Part shown: piece by piece, positions 13,106 through 23,600 of the stretch
Numbering within the stretch: the stretch's first letter is position 1
How the letters are laid out: the number at the start of each line of letters is the position of its first letter
From: Rebecca billardiae RCC1528
Lineage: Eukaryota > Haptophyta
Reading direction: 5' to 3'
DNA: 64,000 nt
Assembly (NCBI GenBank): GCA_965240325.2
Contig: OZ251233.1
Coordinates: forward strand, 1,736,001-1,800,000
The notes under the pieces: model-generated
Database searches by the model: none
What the model saw: only the letters and a program-made list of their open reading frames with translations
What the model was told of the DNA's origin: nothing
Program-made: the position numbers and the translations under genes

Positions 13106-14864
13106 TCAGCGCTGCGCCTCCTTCGCTCGCAGCTCCTCCAGCTTGGCGAAGGTCCCCGTCGCGAGGATCTCGTCGATCTTGTCGGCCGTGCCCTTGCCGA
13201 CGCCGTCCACCTTGGTCGCCTTGGCGATGAGCGTCTTCCCCTCCTTGATCTCGTACTCGAGATTCATCAGCCCGGAGACGGCCTTGCGCGTGCTCGCGGC
13301 CGCGTGCCGCCCGTCCTCTGCGCGCGCGGCGGCGGAGGCGGCGGCGGTGGCGGTGGCGGTGGCAGCAGCATACCACGCACCCGCGCGCGCGACACGATCA
13401 GCGTCCGGCCGCGCTCCGCCGCGCTCCGCCGCGCTCCCCGGCGTGCGCGCACGCAGCGGCAGCCGTTTGTGTGATGGGCTGCGGGCGCGCGCGGGTGTGC
13501 GCGTGCGCGCGCACCGAGATTCTGCACCAGGTCGGCGTACTCCTTGAGCAGCGTGCAGATGGTGGCGTTCTTCTCGTTGCGGCACTTCAGCTCCTTCTGC
13601 ACCTTGCGCGGGAACTTGCGCTTGAGCTCCTTCAGCGCGGCCGCCGGGTCGACGTCACCGTCGTCACGGATGGTGGCCTGAAGCGCCGTGCCCGCCGCGA
13701 TCAGCGCGGACGGCTCGTCGTCCGGCAGGCTGAGCTCCTGCGCGCGCGCGAGCTCGACGAGGCGCGCGGCGGCGGCGCGGCGGTCGAGCCCTTCGAACTC
13801 GGACGCGTCGAGCTTCGCCTCGCCCTTCGCCTCGCCCTTGCCCTCGCCGCCCTCGCCGCCGTCCTCGCTCTCGCGCTTGCCCTCGTGGGGCTGTCGCCAC
13901 CGGTGCCGCTGCGAGCGCAGCTGCGCGCTCTGCGCTTTGTACCCGCACTGCGCGCGGGGCGGGCCGCCGCGTGGGGGCGCACGCGAGGCTCAGCGCGGCG
14001 CGGCGCGGACGCGCCCGCGCCGCGCGCCCGCGCCCGAGCGCGCCCCTCAGCGCGCGCACGTTCACCCACGCGCTCAGCGTCTCGGAGTAGTGGCCTCGGC
14101 ACTCGAATGAGCCCGCCTCCTTCTCGCAGCGGCGCAGCCTGCCCTTCTCGCACATGGGGCAGTCGGGGAGCGCGCCGTGGAGGTCGCCGTCGACGCAGAG
14201 CGAGACCAGCTCCGGCTTCGGCCCTGCACACGCGCGCCGCCCGCCGACGGGGCCGCGGCCGCTGAGCGCGCCGCGCGCGACCACGGCTCGCATGCGCAAG
14301 GCACAGGACCGCGCTGCCGCCTCGCGCGCACCCGTCTTGACCTGCCGGTTCACGTCGAGGAACTCCTTGAGCGCGGGGATCGGCATGCTCGCGTACTTGG
14401 TCCACGCCTCTGCGAAGCCCGGCTCGCCACAGTTCGGGTCGCTGCTCGGCGGATCGTCCGCCGACAGGCGCGGCTTCTTGGCGGCCGACTTGAGGCTGCC
14501 GCCGCACATCTCGTCGATGCTCGCCTTGTCCTTGGGCTCCAGTGTGTCGTACCCCTCGATGCTCTCCGCCTGCGCGTGCAACAACACGCGTCAACGTCCC
14601 CGCGCCGGCTCAGCGCGCGCCCGGAACGCGCGCGTGGCCGCGCGCGCGCGCGCGCGCACTCGCGTGCTTCGGTGCGCGCACCTCGAGCACCTCCTTCTTG
14701 GGCTGGGGCATGCACGCCGGGTGGTACCAGGAGGTCATCTCCGCGTCGCCCTTGGTGAAGACCACGCCGATGCGCAGCTCGCCCTTGTCGAGCTTCTGCT
14801 TGCACTTCTTGCACGCCGACCGGTTGGACTTGGCATATTCCGCGACGCGCTTGGAGCTCGACAT
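13106..14864 (-). CDS. PARP-type zinc finger + PADR1 + DNA polymerase beta-type 8-kDa lyase domain protein, 5 exons
   Basis: Likely DNA-break-binding repair protein. Exons (minus strand): 14864-14682, 14569-14332, 14223-14060, 13947-13515, 13317-13106; all four introns start GTGCGC, phases agree, total 409 residues. Residues 1-61 are a PARP-type zinc finger (C18, C21, H48, C51), the nick-sensing finger of PARP1 and DNA ligase III. Residues about 110-200 match the PARP1 PADR1/Zn3 ribbon; its ligands C162, C165 and C182 are in exon 3 and C196 is the first codon of exon 4, which supports that splice. After an acidic Lys/Glu/Gly linker, residues about 322-409 match the N-terminal domain of polymerase beta/lambda, with a helix-hairpin-helix (DGVGKGTADKIDE, 377-389); Lys386 sits at the Schiff-base lysine position. 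No WGR, ADP-ribosyltransferase or polymerase palm follows before the stop. Confidence 0.8.
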
Positions 14865-15295
14865 GGCGGTCGCGCCCTCCTCGGTCGGCCACCCGCTCAG
14901 CCTGCGCCACCCGCCACCCAAAGAGTTGAGAGTCCGGGCGCGATCATTTTTCGGTAATCTTTTTATTTGCGCCGATGATTTTGGCGGGAACGCAGCAGCA
15001 CGAGGCGCGGCCAAGCCGCGCGCGCTTCCTTTGTGGTTCGGCGGCGCGCACGCGTGCGCCTGCTTGACCGTTTGCAAACGCAAACGAGGGCAAGGGTCGG
15101 TTGCCCGATTTCGTCGTATTGGTCCTAAATCGACGTGGTTCTTTCACTGTGTTGTGGTCGCGCCGAAAAGGAAGCGCCCTCAACGTTGAAGCGCTGGCCA
15201 GTCACGATTCAGCGGTTCAACCTGACCCAAACTGGCCGGTTTGAGACTGCCCGTCCGACGAGATACCCGCCGTTCACTCCGCCGCGCCAGCCGCC
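14865..15295. promoter_or_regulatory. Bidirectional promoter region between PARP-finger gene and plastid-type protein gene
   Basis: 431 bp between divergent starts, clearly lower in GC than both genes, with T-rich runs at 14946-14967. It includes the E2F-type site at 14979-14990 and a palindromic CGTTTGCAAACG at about 15070. No coding sequence is evident. Confidence 0.45.
14979..14990 (+). promoter_or_regulatory. E2F/DP-type site TTTTGGCGGGAA
   Basis: Exact match to the canonical E2F consensus, 115 bp upstream of the start of the PARP-finger/lyase gene (transcribed leftward). E2F controls S-phase and DNA-repair genes in plants, algae and animals, which suits the predicted repair role. One site only, so function is inferred. 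Confidence 0.5.
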
Positions 15296-15889
15296 ATGCA
15301 GCCGCACATCGCCCTCACGTTTGCCGTGCTCGCGCTGGCCTCCACGCCAACGCGGGTTAAGGCACACCGTGCGCGCGCGCTTGTCACAACTCGCTCGCCC
15401 TCGCTCACCCGCGCGCGCGTCGTGTCGTACAAGGACGGCACTGAAGACGACGACCTGCCGACACCGGATGTCTTCCCGCCCACGCCGGAGGAGGACACGT
15501 ACGACGAGATGCACACGCTGCTGCGCCACGGACCGATCGCCTTCTTCCACCGAGTCATCAGCAAAGGCGAGTACGAGCGCGGTATCGAGATGTTCGCGCT
15601 GCGCACGGGCTGCTCCAAGAAGGTCGCACAAGGGAACATCGATGCGGCGCTGGCCGACCCCAACTCGTGGGTGTTCAACAAGCTGCACGCCGACGACACG
15701 AAGGAGCCGGACTACGCCAACGTCAACTCGAAGCCGCACCAGCTGGCCCTTACCGCGGCGTGGGGTCTTGGCGTGACTTCACTCATCGTCAAGGCTGCAT
15801 GCGGTGTGCCCATTTGGCTTGGGAACCACCCCGACTGGCAGGACTACTGCGCAAAGCTTATGAGCGGCATCCCCAACATCTTCCACTAA
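15296..15889 (+). CDS. Hypothetical protein with signal plus transit-like N-terminus, probably plastid
   Basis: A 197-residue protein of unknown family. The N-terminus has a hydrophobic signal-like core (ALTFAVLALAS, about 6-16) followed by an Arg/Thr/Ser-rich stretch (HRARALVTTRSPSLTRARVV), the bipartite pattern used for import into secondary plastids. The mature part has an acidic Pro-rich segment (residues about 45-67), a helical core, and one hydrophobic segment (LALTAAWGLGVTSLIVKAA, about residues 149-167) that may span or dock on a membrane. Single exon, ATG at 15296, stop at 15889. No catalytic motif is visible, so no function is assigned. Confidence 0.6.
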   Translation: MQPHIALTFAVLALASTPTRVKAHRARALVTTRSPSLTRARVVSYKDGTEDDDLPTPDVFPPTPEEDTYDEMHTLLRHGPIAFFHRVISKGEYERGIEMFALRTGCSKKVAQGNIDAALADPNSWVFNKLHADDTKEPDYANVNSKPHQLALTAAWGLGVTSLIVKAACGVPIWLGNHPDWQDYCAKLMSGIPNIFH

Positions 15890-17057
15890 CGCGGGCGATG
15901 CTCGATGGGACGGCTACGAGAAGACGGCAGCCGAACACGGCCGCACACGGGGAAGACGCATGCAGTCGCGCACGGTGCACCCCCAATGCACATGTGGGCG
16001 ACGACGCGGCGCGCCGCACGGCGAATCGGCGAGGTCGCGAGGCCATCGAGAGCTAGTCTCCAACGGCCTGCTGGGTACACGGTCGGCGACATGGTCGATC
16101 GGTCAGGCTCGCCCTCGGCAAGCCTCCAACCAAGTCTCAAATTCAAGAGCTCGAATGCGCTTCGTAAATATATGCGCGTGCTGTCATCGCTCTGAGAGTC
16201 TCAGAGGCGGCTCTTCGTCGTGCAGCGCGGGCGGAAGGGCTCCCAGGCTGCCAGGAGTACCACGGTAGTCAGCACGGCTCCACTGTCAGCGTTACTCTAG
16301 AACCTCATCTGACAATAATGCAATAATGCATTTACCAATGCGATTAGATCGACAGTGCTGACTCAGACATCTGCGTCCGATACGGTTAAGCCGCTGATGA
16401 TTCCTGTAATGAACTAGCTGCGTGCTGATGCCGATTAAGTTACAAAGTAATAATTTCAAATAATTCATAAAATATACTAGCTGTGTCGGGCCTGAATAAT
16501 AAATCAGTGTATCAGCCGATATATACAGTAGCAACTTTCTCCATGCTGACTGACTCACTTAGGAATGTGCATGCACGGTCCGCAATGAGTTCGGCCGCAG
16601 CTGATTAGCAGGCTCCTCTTCTGTCTTTTGCAGCCGCTCGTTAGTCGGTACCGCACCTCGTGGCGTGTACGGTAGTGCCAGCTGACATCCGGACCTGCAC
16701 CATCGCCCTCGCTCGGGGCACAGCAGGGCCATGCGAGCCGCGCAGCGCAGGTGGATCGCGCTCCAGCAGCTCAAGGCCGCGCTCAAGCAATCCGATCGCG
16801 GTGCAAGCTATGCTCTGCCACCAACGCCGACTTCGTGTCGACGATCGGGCACTGCCGCCGACGAATCAGGAGACCCGCGTCGTCCTACCGGTGTCGTTAA
16901 ATCATAGAATGGGTATGATACCTACGGCGCTGTCCCGGACCGGCAGGTACTGAGCTGTAGCACTGCTTGTTTCAGCCACGGCCAGACTTGCTGAAAAAAC
17001 AGCGTCAGGAGAAATTCGCGACGATGATGCGGTTTTCGCCGCGGTGATCTCCAGATC
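15890..17057. other. Intergenic stretch, AT-rich centre
   Basis: Contains the 3' flank of the plastid-type gene, an AT-rich block at about 16300-16560 (repeated AATAATGC and AATAATTTC runs), and a GC-richer tail upstream of the NFACT-R gene. Short frames exist but none has a family match or coherent composition. Confidence 0.35.
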
Positions 17058-18185
17058 ATGAGGTCAACCCGCACGCGAAGATTCACGTCCGGAGCGGGAC
17101 TCGTCCTGGGCACGATGTCCAGGCGCAGCCGGCCGTACCTGGTCGCCCTCGCGCGCGTGATGACGCTGGCGCTAGTGGAAGGGATGCGCATCCCCGAGCC
17201 GCCCCTGGCGCGTGTGTGCGCGTCGGCCCCCGCTACGCTCCTCCACCGCGCGCCGCTTCGCGTCGTCCTCTCCGCAAACTCTGCAAACGCTCGTGATCTG
17301 TCCACCCCTCCGAGCTCAGCGTCCGTCGCGAAGGGCGCGGACGCCGCCGCGCCGGCGAAGCTCGACCTCGCCGGGCTCAAGAAGGAGGCGGACCGCGTGC
17401 TCAAGCGTGCTGAGAAGAAGGTGCAGAAGGCGCGCGCGCGCAGCGAATCGTGCGACGAGCGCAAGGCCGAGCTGCTCGCGCAGGCCGAGCCCTCTCTCGA
17501 TGAGCTCGACAAGCTGCCCAACTGCGACGAGCTGCGCGCGGCGCTCGACGAAGAGCTCGCGCGGCGAGAGGAGCTCGGCTCGCTGGTCACGTTGCTCGCA
17601 GAGGTGGACGGGCCGGGCCACTCGCGCTACGCCGAGGCAGTCCAGCTGGCGCGGCGCCTCGAGGTGAACGACCACCCGCCGGCTCGGCCCCGGCCTGTGC
17701 CTAAGCGCCCAAAGGGCCCGCCGGCGGCGCGTGGGCCGCGGCTGCCCTACCGCACCTTCCTGAGTGCTGGCGACGCGCAGATTCGCGTCGGGCGGACCGC
17801 GTCGGACAACGACGAGCTCAGCTGCGACCCAGCCCATCGCGACAGCGACGACTGGTGGATGCACGCCGCGGGCTGCCCGGGCTCGCACGTCGTGATCCGC
17901 GTCGACACGCTGGGCGAGGCGGGCGGCGCGCTCCCGCCGGAGGTGGAGATGGACGCCGCCATCCTGGCCGCGCGGTACTCAAAGGCTCCGCAGTCTGGCA
18001 AGGCGCGCGTGACCCTGTGCAAAGCGCGGCAGGTCTCGAAGCCACGCGGGGCCAAGCCCGGCCTCGTGCAGCTCAGCGGCTCGGTGCGCACGGTGGTGGT
18101 AGATTTTCGCAAGGAGAGGCATCGGCTGGAGCGGCTCGAGGCGACGCTCAACACCGTGCCCGGGGCATCGCGGCAGGGGCAGTGA
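17058..18185 (+). CDS. NFACT-R (DUF814) domain protein, predicted organelle-targeted
   Basis: A 375-residue protein. After a signal/transit-like N-terminus (residues 1 to about 85, Arg/Ala/Leu-rich) comes a charged coiled coil (about 100-175) and then an NFACT-R domain (about 228-345) with YRTFLSAGDAQIRVGR, the W-W-M-H-A motif and GSHVVIR. NFACT-R is the C-terminal RNA-binding part of RqcH/Tae2/FbpA proteins, which work in ribosome-associated quality control. The usual NFACT-N and HhH domains are absent, so this is a short version: coiled coil plus NFACT-R only. An organelle (plastid) role in ribosome rescue or RNA binding is an inference. The start is the first ATG; a second at 17115 is possible. 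Confidence 0.75.
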   Translation: MRSTRTRRFTSGAGLVLGTMSRRSRPYLVALARVMTLALVEGMRIPEPPLARVCASAPATLLHRAPLRVVLSANSANARDLSTPPSSASVAKGADAAAPAKLDLAGLKKEADRVLKRAEKKVQKARARSESCDERKAELLAQAEPSLDELDKLPNCDELRAALDEELARREELGSLVTLLAEVDGPGHSRYAEAVQLARRLEVNDHPPARPRPVPKRPKGPPAARGPRLPYRTFLSAGDAQIRVGRTASDNDELSCDPAHRDSDDWWMHAAGCPGSHVVIRVDTLGEAGGALPPEVEMDAAILAARYSKAPQSGKARVTLCKARQVSKPRGAKPGLVQLSGSVRTVVVDFRKERHRLERLEATLNTVPGASRQGQ

Positions 18186-18474
18186 CGCGGCTGCGCGCAC
18201 TATGCGTTGGAGAGACGGGGGCGTCGCCGCGAGTAGAGCGATATGTTGCACGTGGGCGTTCGATTATCACGCGACTCGCATGCTGGTGTCACATAGTCGT
18301 GCATGGAGTGCTAGCGGCTTAGAGCACGTTTATTTACGACGACACCCTTTTAGGCATACAGTTTACTATATATATGTTTTAACGTGCACACTTGGTTAAG
18401 GCGTGTATGAATCAATTGCCAAGTGGTCCTGGCCTCCTGAGCACTGGCAGCCATTGCTCGGGCCTGGAGCGGGA
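18186..18474. other. Spacer between NFACT-R and phosphatase genes
   Basis: 289 bp, tandem orientation, with an AT-rich stretch (TTTACTATATATATGTTTT) about 110 bp upstream of the phosphatase start that could serve as a core promoter. Nothing else is recognised. Confidence 0.3.
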
Positions 18475-19212
18475 ATGGCGGCCCGTCGCGACAGTCGTCA
18501 TCGCGACTACCTGCCCCGTGGGTCAGCCGACCGCCCTGGTCATGCCCATCTCGCACAGATCCACGAGTTCCTGCACGTGGGCAACGAAATCGCTGCCGCG
18601 CACGCACCCGACGGCTACTTCCGTTGTGTGGTCTCTACAGTCCCTCCGCGCGATCGGAATGGTCGCCGCGATGAGCGACTTGCGACCCACGCGCTGTTCT
18701 TTGAGGACGGGCTAGGTCGGGAAACGATCGCAGGCGAGGGCGTGGCAAAACGGCAGATTGTACGCGGCGCGGCCGTGGTCAAGGCGGCACTCGATAACGG
18801 CGAGCGCACGCTCGTGCACTGCGCGTACGGCCAGAATCGCTCGACCGCGATATGTATCGCGTACGCAGTGCTGCACAAAAAGTGGGAGGCTGGTGATGCC
18901 GCCGAGTACATCTGCGAGATGATCGTCACGCAGCGGCGGTATGCGCACCCGGCGCCGTGCTCGAATCCGGTCTTCCTCCGACTTGTGGCCGAGCTGGAGC
19001 CGCAGCCTCTTGATGAGACCGAGAACGCCCGGGCCAGCCGAGCTTCCGCCGGCGCTCCGACGAGCGAGGGTCTGACCGTGCAGCCTGCGCCAGCCGCAGC
19101 CGCCTTCAATGCGGCAACGGGCACGCGCACCGGCGAGAAGACTCGTGCGGGCTCGCGACCTACTACGACCAGCAAATTGGGGAAGATCACCGCATGGCTG
19201 CATCCACGCTGA
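18475..19212 (+). CDS. Dual-specificity protein phosphatase-like protein
   Basis: Cysteine-dependent phosphatase of the DSP type. The P-loop HCAYGQNRS carries Cys116 and Arg122 (C-x5-R), followed by the expected hydrophobic helix. A candidate general-acid region (FFEDGLGRETI) lies about 40 residues upstream. The N-terminal strand FLHVGNEIAAA resembles the opening of DSP folds (normally LYLGS). The C-terminal 60 residues are Ala/Thr/Pro-rich and probably disordered. I use the ATG at 18475 (245 residues); the frame is open further upstream but has no other ATG. Substrate unknown. Confidence 0.75.
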   Translation: MAARRDSRHRDYLPRGSADRPGHAHLAQIHEFLHVGNEIAAAHAPDGYFRCVVSTVPPRDRNGRRDERLATHALFFEDGLGRETIAGEGVAKRQIVRGAAVVKAALDNGERTLVHCAYGQNRSTAICIAYAVLHKKWEAGDAAEYICEMIVTQRRYAHPAPCSNPVFLRLVAELEPQPLDETENARASRASAGAPTSEGLTVQPAPAAAAFNAATGTRTGEKTRAGSRPTTTSKLGKITAWLHPR

Positions 19213-19474
19213 CGGCTCGGAGCAGCCAGAGTCAGGCTGCCGGCCCCGGGCCCGGGTCAGCTTGGCCAGACTTGATGTGTCAGCTAGCCCGAGTCTACTG
19301 TCATGCCTTACTTAGTTACTTTACTGTCTTGCGGGGGTACACACTTGACACTTGTAACCACCCGTTCCACGGGGTGTTGTTCCGCCTCCAGGCGCCCCGC
19401 ACCCGGCTCGTGGCGGCAGGATGGCGATCAAGTGGCGCGTGGCCGACGTGCGGCCCGAGAGAAACGTGACTTGG

Positions 19475-20456
19475 GCGCCGCGCGCCGCGCTGGCGGGGCG
19501 GCCGGGACCCATGCGCGCCTTCGAACCCCCGGCGCCCGCGTGCTCATCGGCTTCCTCCGCCTGCGAGTAGCCCACGACCGCGCCCGCCGCGCTCTTTGAG
19601 TGGGTTGACCGCGCCCGAGCCTGCTCGCCGCCGAGCGCAGGGATGAGTTGAGCACGGCGCGAGGCGGCGATGGCGGTCGGGCGATCGCATGAGCCCATTT
19701 GGGCCCCATCTGCCACGGCGCGACCGCTTCAGCATGCGTATGTGACCCCACATGTCATGGTTGTCTCATGTCGGGTAGCAGGTGAGCACTGTCGGCCAGC
19801 ATGTCCGCGCGCGCGCGCGCGCTCGCGCAAGGCTATACAGGTCGGATGCCGCTCCGTGGCGTCTCGTGATGTCTGCACTACGCAAACTGGCTGGCACGAT
19901 TGGTCCGCATCTGTAGTTATGCGACGCCTGCCGTGTTCGCGACGAGAAGTCAAGCAAGTTCTTCTGGCGACCAGAGTTGCCGTCAGCATTGACGCACGTT
20001 GCGAGCTGGCAGAGCAGTGAAGGTCATGCCCTTGCTGGCCCACGCTGGGCAATACACGGTAATCAGCATGTCCTGATGCCAACTGTGATGTGTTTCCGAC
20101 CCGTCTGGCCCTGCACAGGCGCGGCGCGCGCGGACACGCTGGCCAACAGTGCTCGCCCGCTACCCGACATCCATGACAAGTGGGGTCACATACGCATTCT
20201 GAAGCGGTCGCGCCGTGGCAGATGGGGCCCAAATGGGCTCATGCGATCGCCCGATCGCGATCGCCGCCTCGCGCCGTGCTCAACTCATCCCTGCGCTCGG
20301 CGGCGAGCAGGCTCGGGCGCGGTCAACCCACTCAAAGAGCGCGGCGGGCGCGGTCGTGGGCTACTCGCAGGCGGAGGAAGCCGATGAGCACGCGGGCGCC
20401 GGGGGTTCGAAGGCGCGCGTGGGTCCCGGCCACCCCGCCAGCGCGGCGCGCGGCGC
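19475..20456. repeat. Inverted repeat, arms of about 330-345 bp, about 300-bp spacer
   Basis: The sequence from about 19475 to 19820 reappears in reverse complement at about 20122-20456 with high identity; for example the segment containing TGTGACCCCACATG on the left matches GGGGTCACATACGC on the right. The spacer (about 19821-20121) is unrelated. No terminal duplication or transposase frame was found, so it may be a foldback element or a local inverted duplication. Confidence 0.75.
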
Positions 20457-20561
20457 AAACAGCAACTCCTCGACAGCAGAGCGCGTGGATCGCCGCGACG
20501 TCGACGTCGCCCGCCCGCCCCCGCCCCCTCTCAACGGCCGCGGCCCCGCGTGCGCCCACTG

Positions 20562-20612
20562 TGGTCCGGGAGCTCATGAGGTCGTGTCACGACCTCATGA
20601 GCTCCCGGACCA
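20562..20612. repeat. Perfect 51-bp palindrome, 25-bp arms and 1-nt centre
   Basis: The left arm 20562-20586 (begins TGGTCCGGGAGCTCATGAGG) and right arm 20588-20612 are exact reverse complements around T20587. It lies between the two larger inverted-repeat structures. It could extrude as a cruciform or mark a transposition or repair scar. Confidence 0.9.
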
Positions 20613-20644
20613 TGTCCGAACTAATCGCCTTTCTGGAACGGGTG

Positions 20645-23600
20645 GAGGCCATTCCACCGAAATCAGCCGGCGGGTGGGGACCCCAGAAGCGCCTTCGGGT
20701 GGGGAGGTCCCCACCCGAGCGCGCACTCGGGTGGGGAGGGCGAGCTCCGCAGTGCGCGGCCGCCGGCGACGCGCACCGCGGTCGTCGCTCGAGTCTCCGC
20801 GGCGCGCGCGCGAGTCTGCGCGGCCCGCGCGCGCGTCCTACGGGCGCGCACGGCCAATCTGCCCTCGCGCGCCGCTGGCTGCGCGCCTCTCCGCCGCTCA
20901 CGCCGCTCGCCAATGGCCCGCGACTGCGCGTCGGCACGTTTGTCCGCTGCGGCCGACCGCGAACGCGCACAGGCGGGCACAAGGAAGTCGGACGATGATT
21001 TGCTGTCGTGTTGTGCGCGGACCATGTGTATGCGCTCCGCCCAGCCGCGCGCGTCGGTCGCGCACGCCGACCAAGGCGAGCTCGAGCGCGCGCGCAAGCT
21101 GGCGCTCGCGCGTTTTGGACCCATGAAGGTGCCAGCGACTCGAGCGCGCCCAAGCGTCGGTAGAGCGCGCGCCGCGCTCGCGCGAGGAGCTGTGTGGTCG
21201 CAGATCGCCCGCACGCTTGCGCCCTGGGCGATCCGCGCCCTCGCATGCGCCAGCCGCGCGAGGCAGCGGCGCGTCGCACATGCCGGCCGCGCGAGCGCGG
21301 CGCGCGCCAAGCCTGCGTGCAGCGGCCGCAGCTGGTGTGCCTCTGAGCCTCAGCTGTGTGCTAGCCTGCGCGAGGATGCGGACGGCGCGCAGGGCGTACA
21401 CTTGAACGGGTAGGTTGTGTACCAGCGCGGTGGCGCACCTAAGCCTCTTCTGATCCTCGCACGTGCTTCGTCTTTGGATAGCACATCAGCAGAATCGTCA
21501 CGACAGACTCCCAAGTCCGCGCTGCGTTGCTGTCGCCAGGCAGGTGAGGGCTGCGCAACCAGTCGCCACACGACACCACCATCGTCTCCGGCTGTCATGA
21601 CGAGGACGCGTACAGCCCGGTACTGACTCGGGCGTTCAGCGCCACGCGTACTCACCTCGAATGGAGTCGCTGCGCGCGCATTCGGAATCAACGCCAGTGA
21701 TAGCCCCGAAGGAGTGCTCTGCACAGCATCGATGCAGACGCGAGCGTGGGCGAGGAGCAACATGGGCGCTAGGCGGCAACGACTGCGTGTTGATTGATCG
21801 ACTCATGCTGCGATGAGGACTCAGTGGCAAGGGCCCTCAGCCGTTGATGTATGGCAGGCGCAGTGACGTCGGCTCAGCATGGAGCACGGGGCTTGACGTG
21901 TGACGCGTCTGAGCAGCTTTCTGTCGTGGTCGTGATTGAACCGCACTCGGTGCGGGCTGCACGGCGCATGCCGTCGCAGCGGACCGGCCTCGGCCGCGCG
22001 GCCGCCTGCCCTGGGATCGGTCGGCGGGCCCGTCGGCGCCCGCCCGCTGACTGCGGCGAGACTCTGGATGAGACCGAGTCCGATGGCCGCGGTGGCTCGC
22101 GGCGACGCGCGCGCGCGGCCCACTTGGCCTGTCGCCGCCGCGGCCTGCGGTGGCGCGCAAGGCTCAGGTCACACGGGCTGCGCTGGGCCGCGCAGCGCCG
22201 CCGCGCTTTTATCAGCAGCCTCGGCCGCGGCCGCCGCGGTGGCTGGCCGCCTGACGGCCGGTGCTCGCAGGCCGCAGCCCACGCATCCTCGTGGCAGTCT
22301 GCACGCAGAGGATGGCAGACCGGCTAACGGCGGCCTCGGCGGCCGCGAGCAGTCCCTTCATCTTCGGTTGACGGCGTGTCGGCGGCCAAGAGGTGGCACG
22401 GGCGGCCACGGTCGTGTCGACTCAGTGCCTCTGACGCCGCGCCTTTGTCGTCCCAGTCAGTGCCAGACTGCCGCCGTGGACGACTTGGATGCCAATGCGG
22501 TTGCCTTGACGAGCGCGTGCGGTCGTTGCGCCTGAAGTGTCTCTGACAGAGCTGATGGCTATGCCGGACGAACTTGCCGCCGCGGAGCCATCGGCGGTGC
22601 CTGACGCACCGCCATCGCCGCGCCGATGCGCATTCGCCGCGCCAGCGCCACGCAGTCCGGACTCCTGCGCCAACCCCCAGCTGATGCGGTCCGTGCTCGG
22701 GAACACGGCGCAGCTGGACACACTCTGCGCGCACAGCCTTCTTGCGCGCTTACCAGCCAGAGTGAGTGGCACAGCACGTGGCCAATTCGGGCGTGGCGTG
22801 CGTCTGAGGCGGCGCTGTGTGACAATGTGCTCGCTGTGAACGGCGCTGTCGACCACAGCGCAGGCGGCCACGATGCAACGAGGTGTGGCCGCGACGCGTG
22901 CGTACATTGTACTGCCGAAACTAGCGTACCTGCGCCACTATTCAAGTGACAATGCCCGCGTCTGACACGCTCTTGGTCCCGCGAGCATGCTGTCCCCTTG
23001 TCTCAGCCTATGACTCAGACTGACTAGCACCGTTGTCTAATGGCATCGAGTAGGCTACAGGTAGCAAGGCGCGCGCCGAGCTCGCGCGGCCGGCATGTGC
23101 GACGCGCCGCTGCCTCGCGCGGCTGGCGCATGCGAGGGCGCGGATCGCCCAGGGCGCAAGCGTGCGGGCGATCTGCGACCACACAGCTCCTCGCGCGAGC
23201 GCGGCGCGCGCTCTACCGACGCTTGGGCGCGCTCGAGTCGCTGGCACCTTCATGGGTCCAAAACGCGCGAGCGCCAGCTTGCGCGCGCGCTCGAGCTCGC
23301 CTTGGTCGGCGTGCGCGACCGACGCGCGCGGCTGGGCGGAGCGCATACACATGGTCCGCGCACAACACGACAGCAAATCATCGTCCGACTTCCTTGTGCC
23401 CGCCTGTGCGCGTTCGCGGTCGGCCGCAGCGGACAAACGTGCCGACGCGCAGTCGCGGGCCATTGGCGAGCGGCGTGAGCGGCGGAGAGGCGCGCAGCCA
23501 GCGGCGCGCGAGGGCAGATTGGCCGTGCGCGCCCGTAGGACGCGCGCGCGGGCCGCGCAGACTCGCGCGCGCGCCGCGGAGACTCGAGCGACGACCGCGG

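Noticed and set aside
19500-19580. tRNA-like TTCGAACCCC segment inside an inverted repeat
   Set aside because: No cloverleaf could be drawn.
22537-22839. Open frames inside the long-TIR element interior
   Set aside because: No similarity to transposase catalytic motifs, no consistent codon use.
23008-23463. Frame conserved in both arms of the inverted repeat
   Set aside because: Conservation follows from the DNA duplication; both strands are open, with no recognisable domain.
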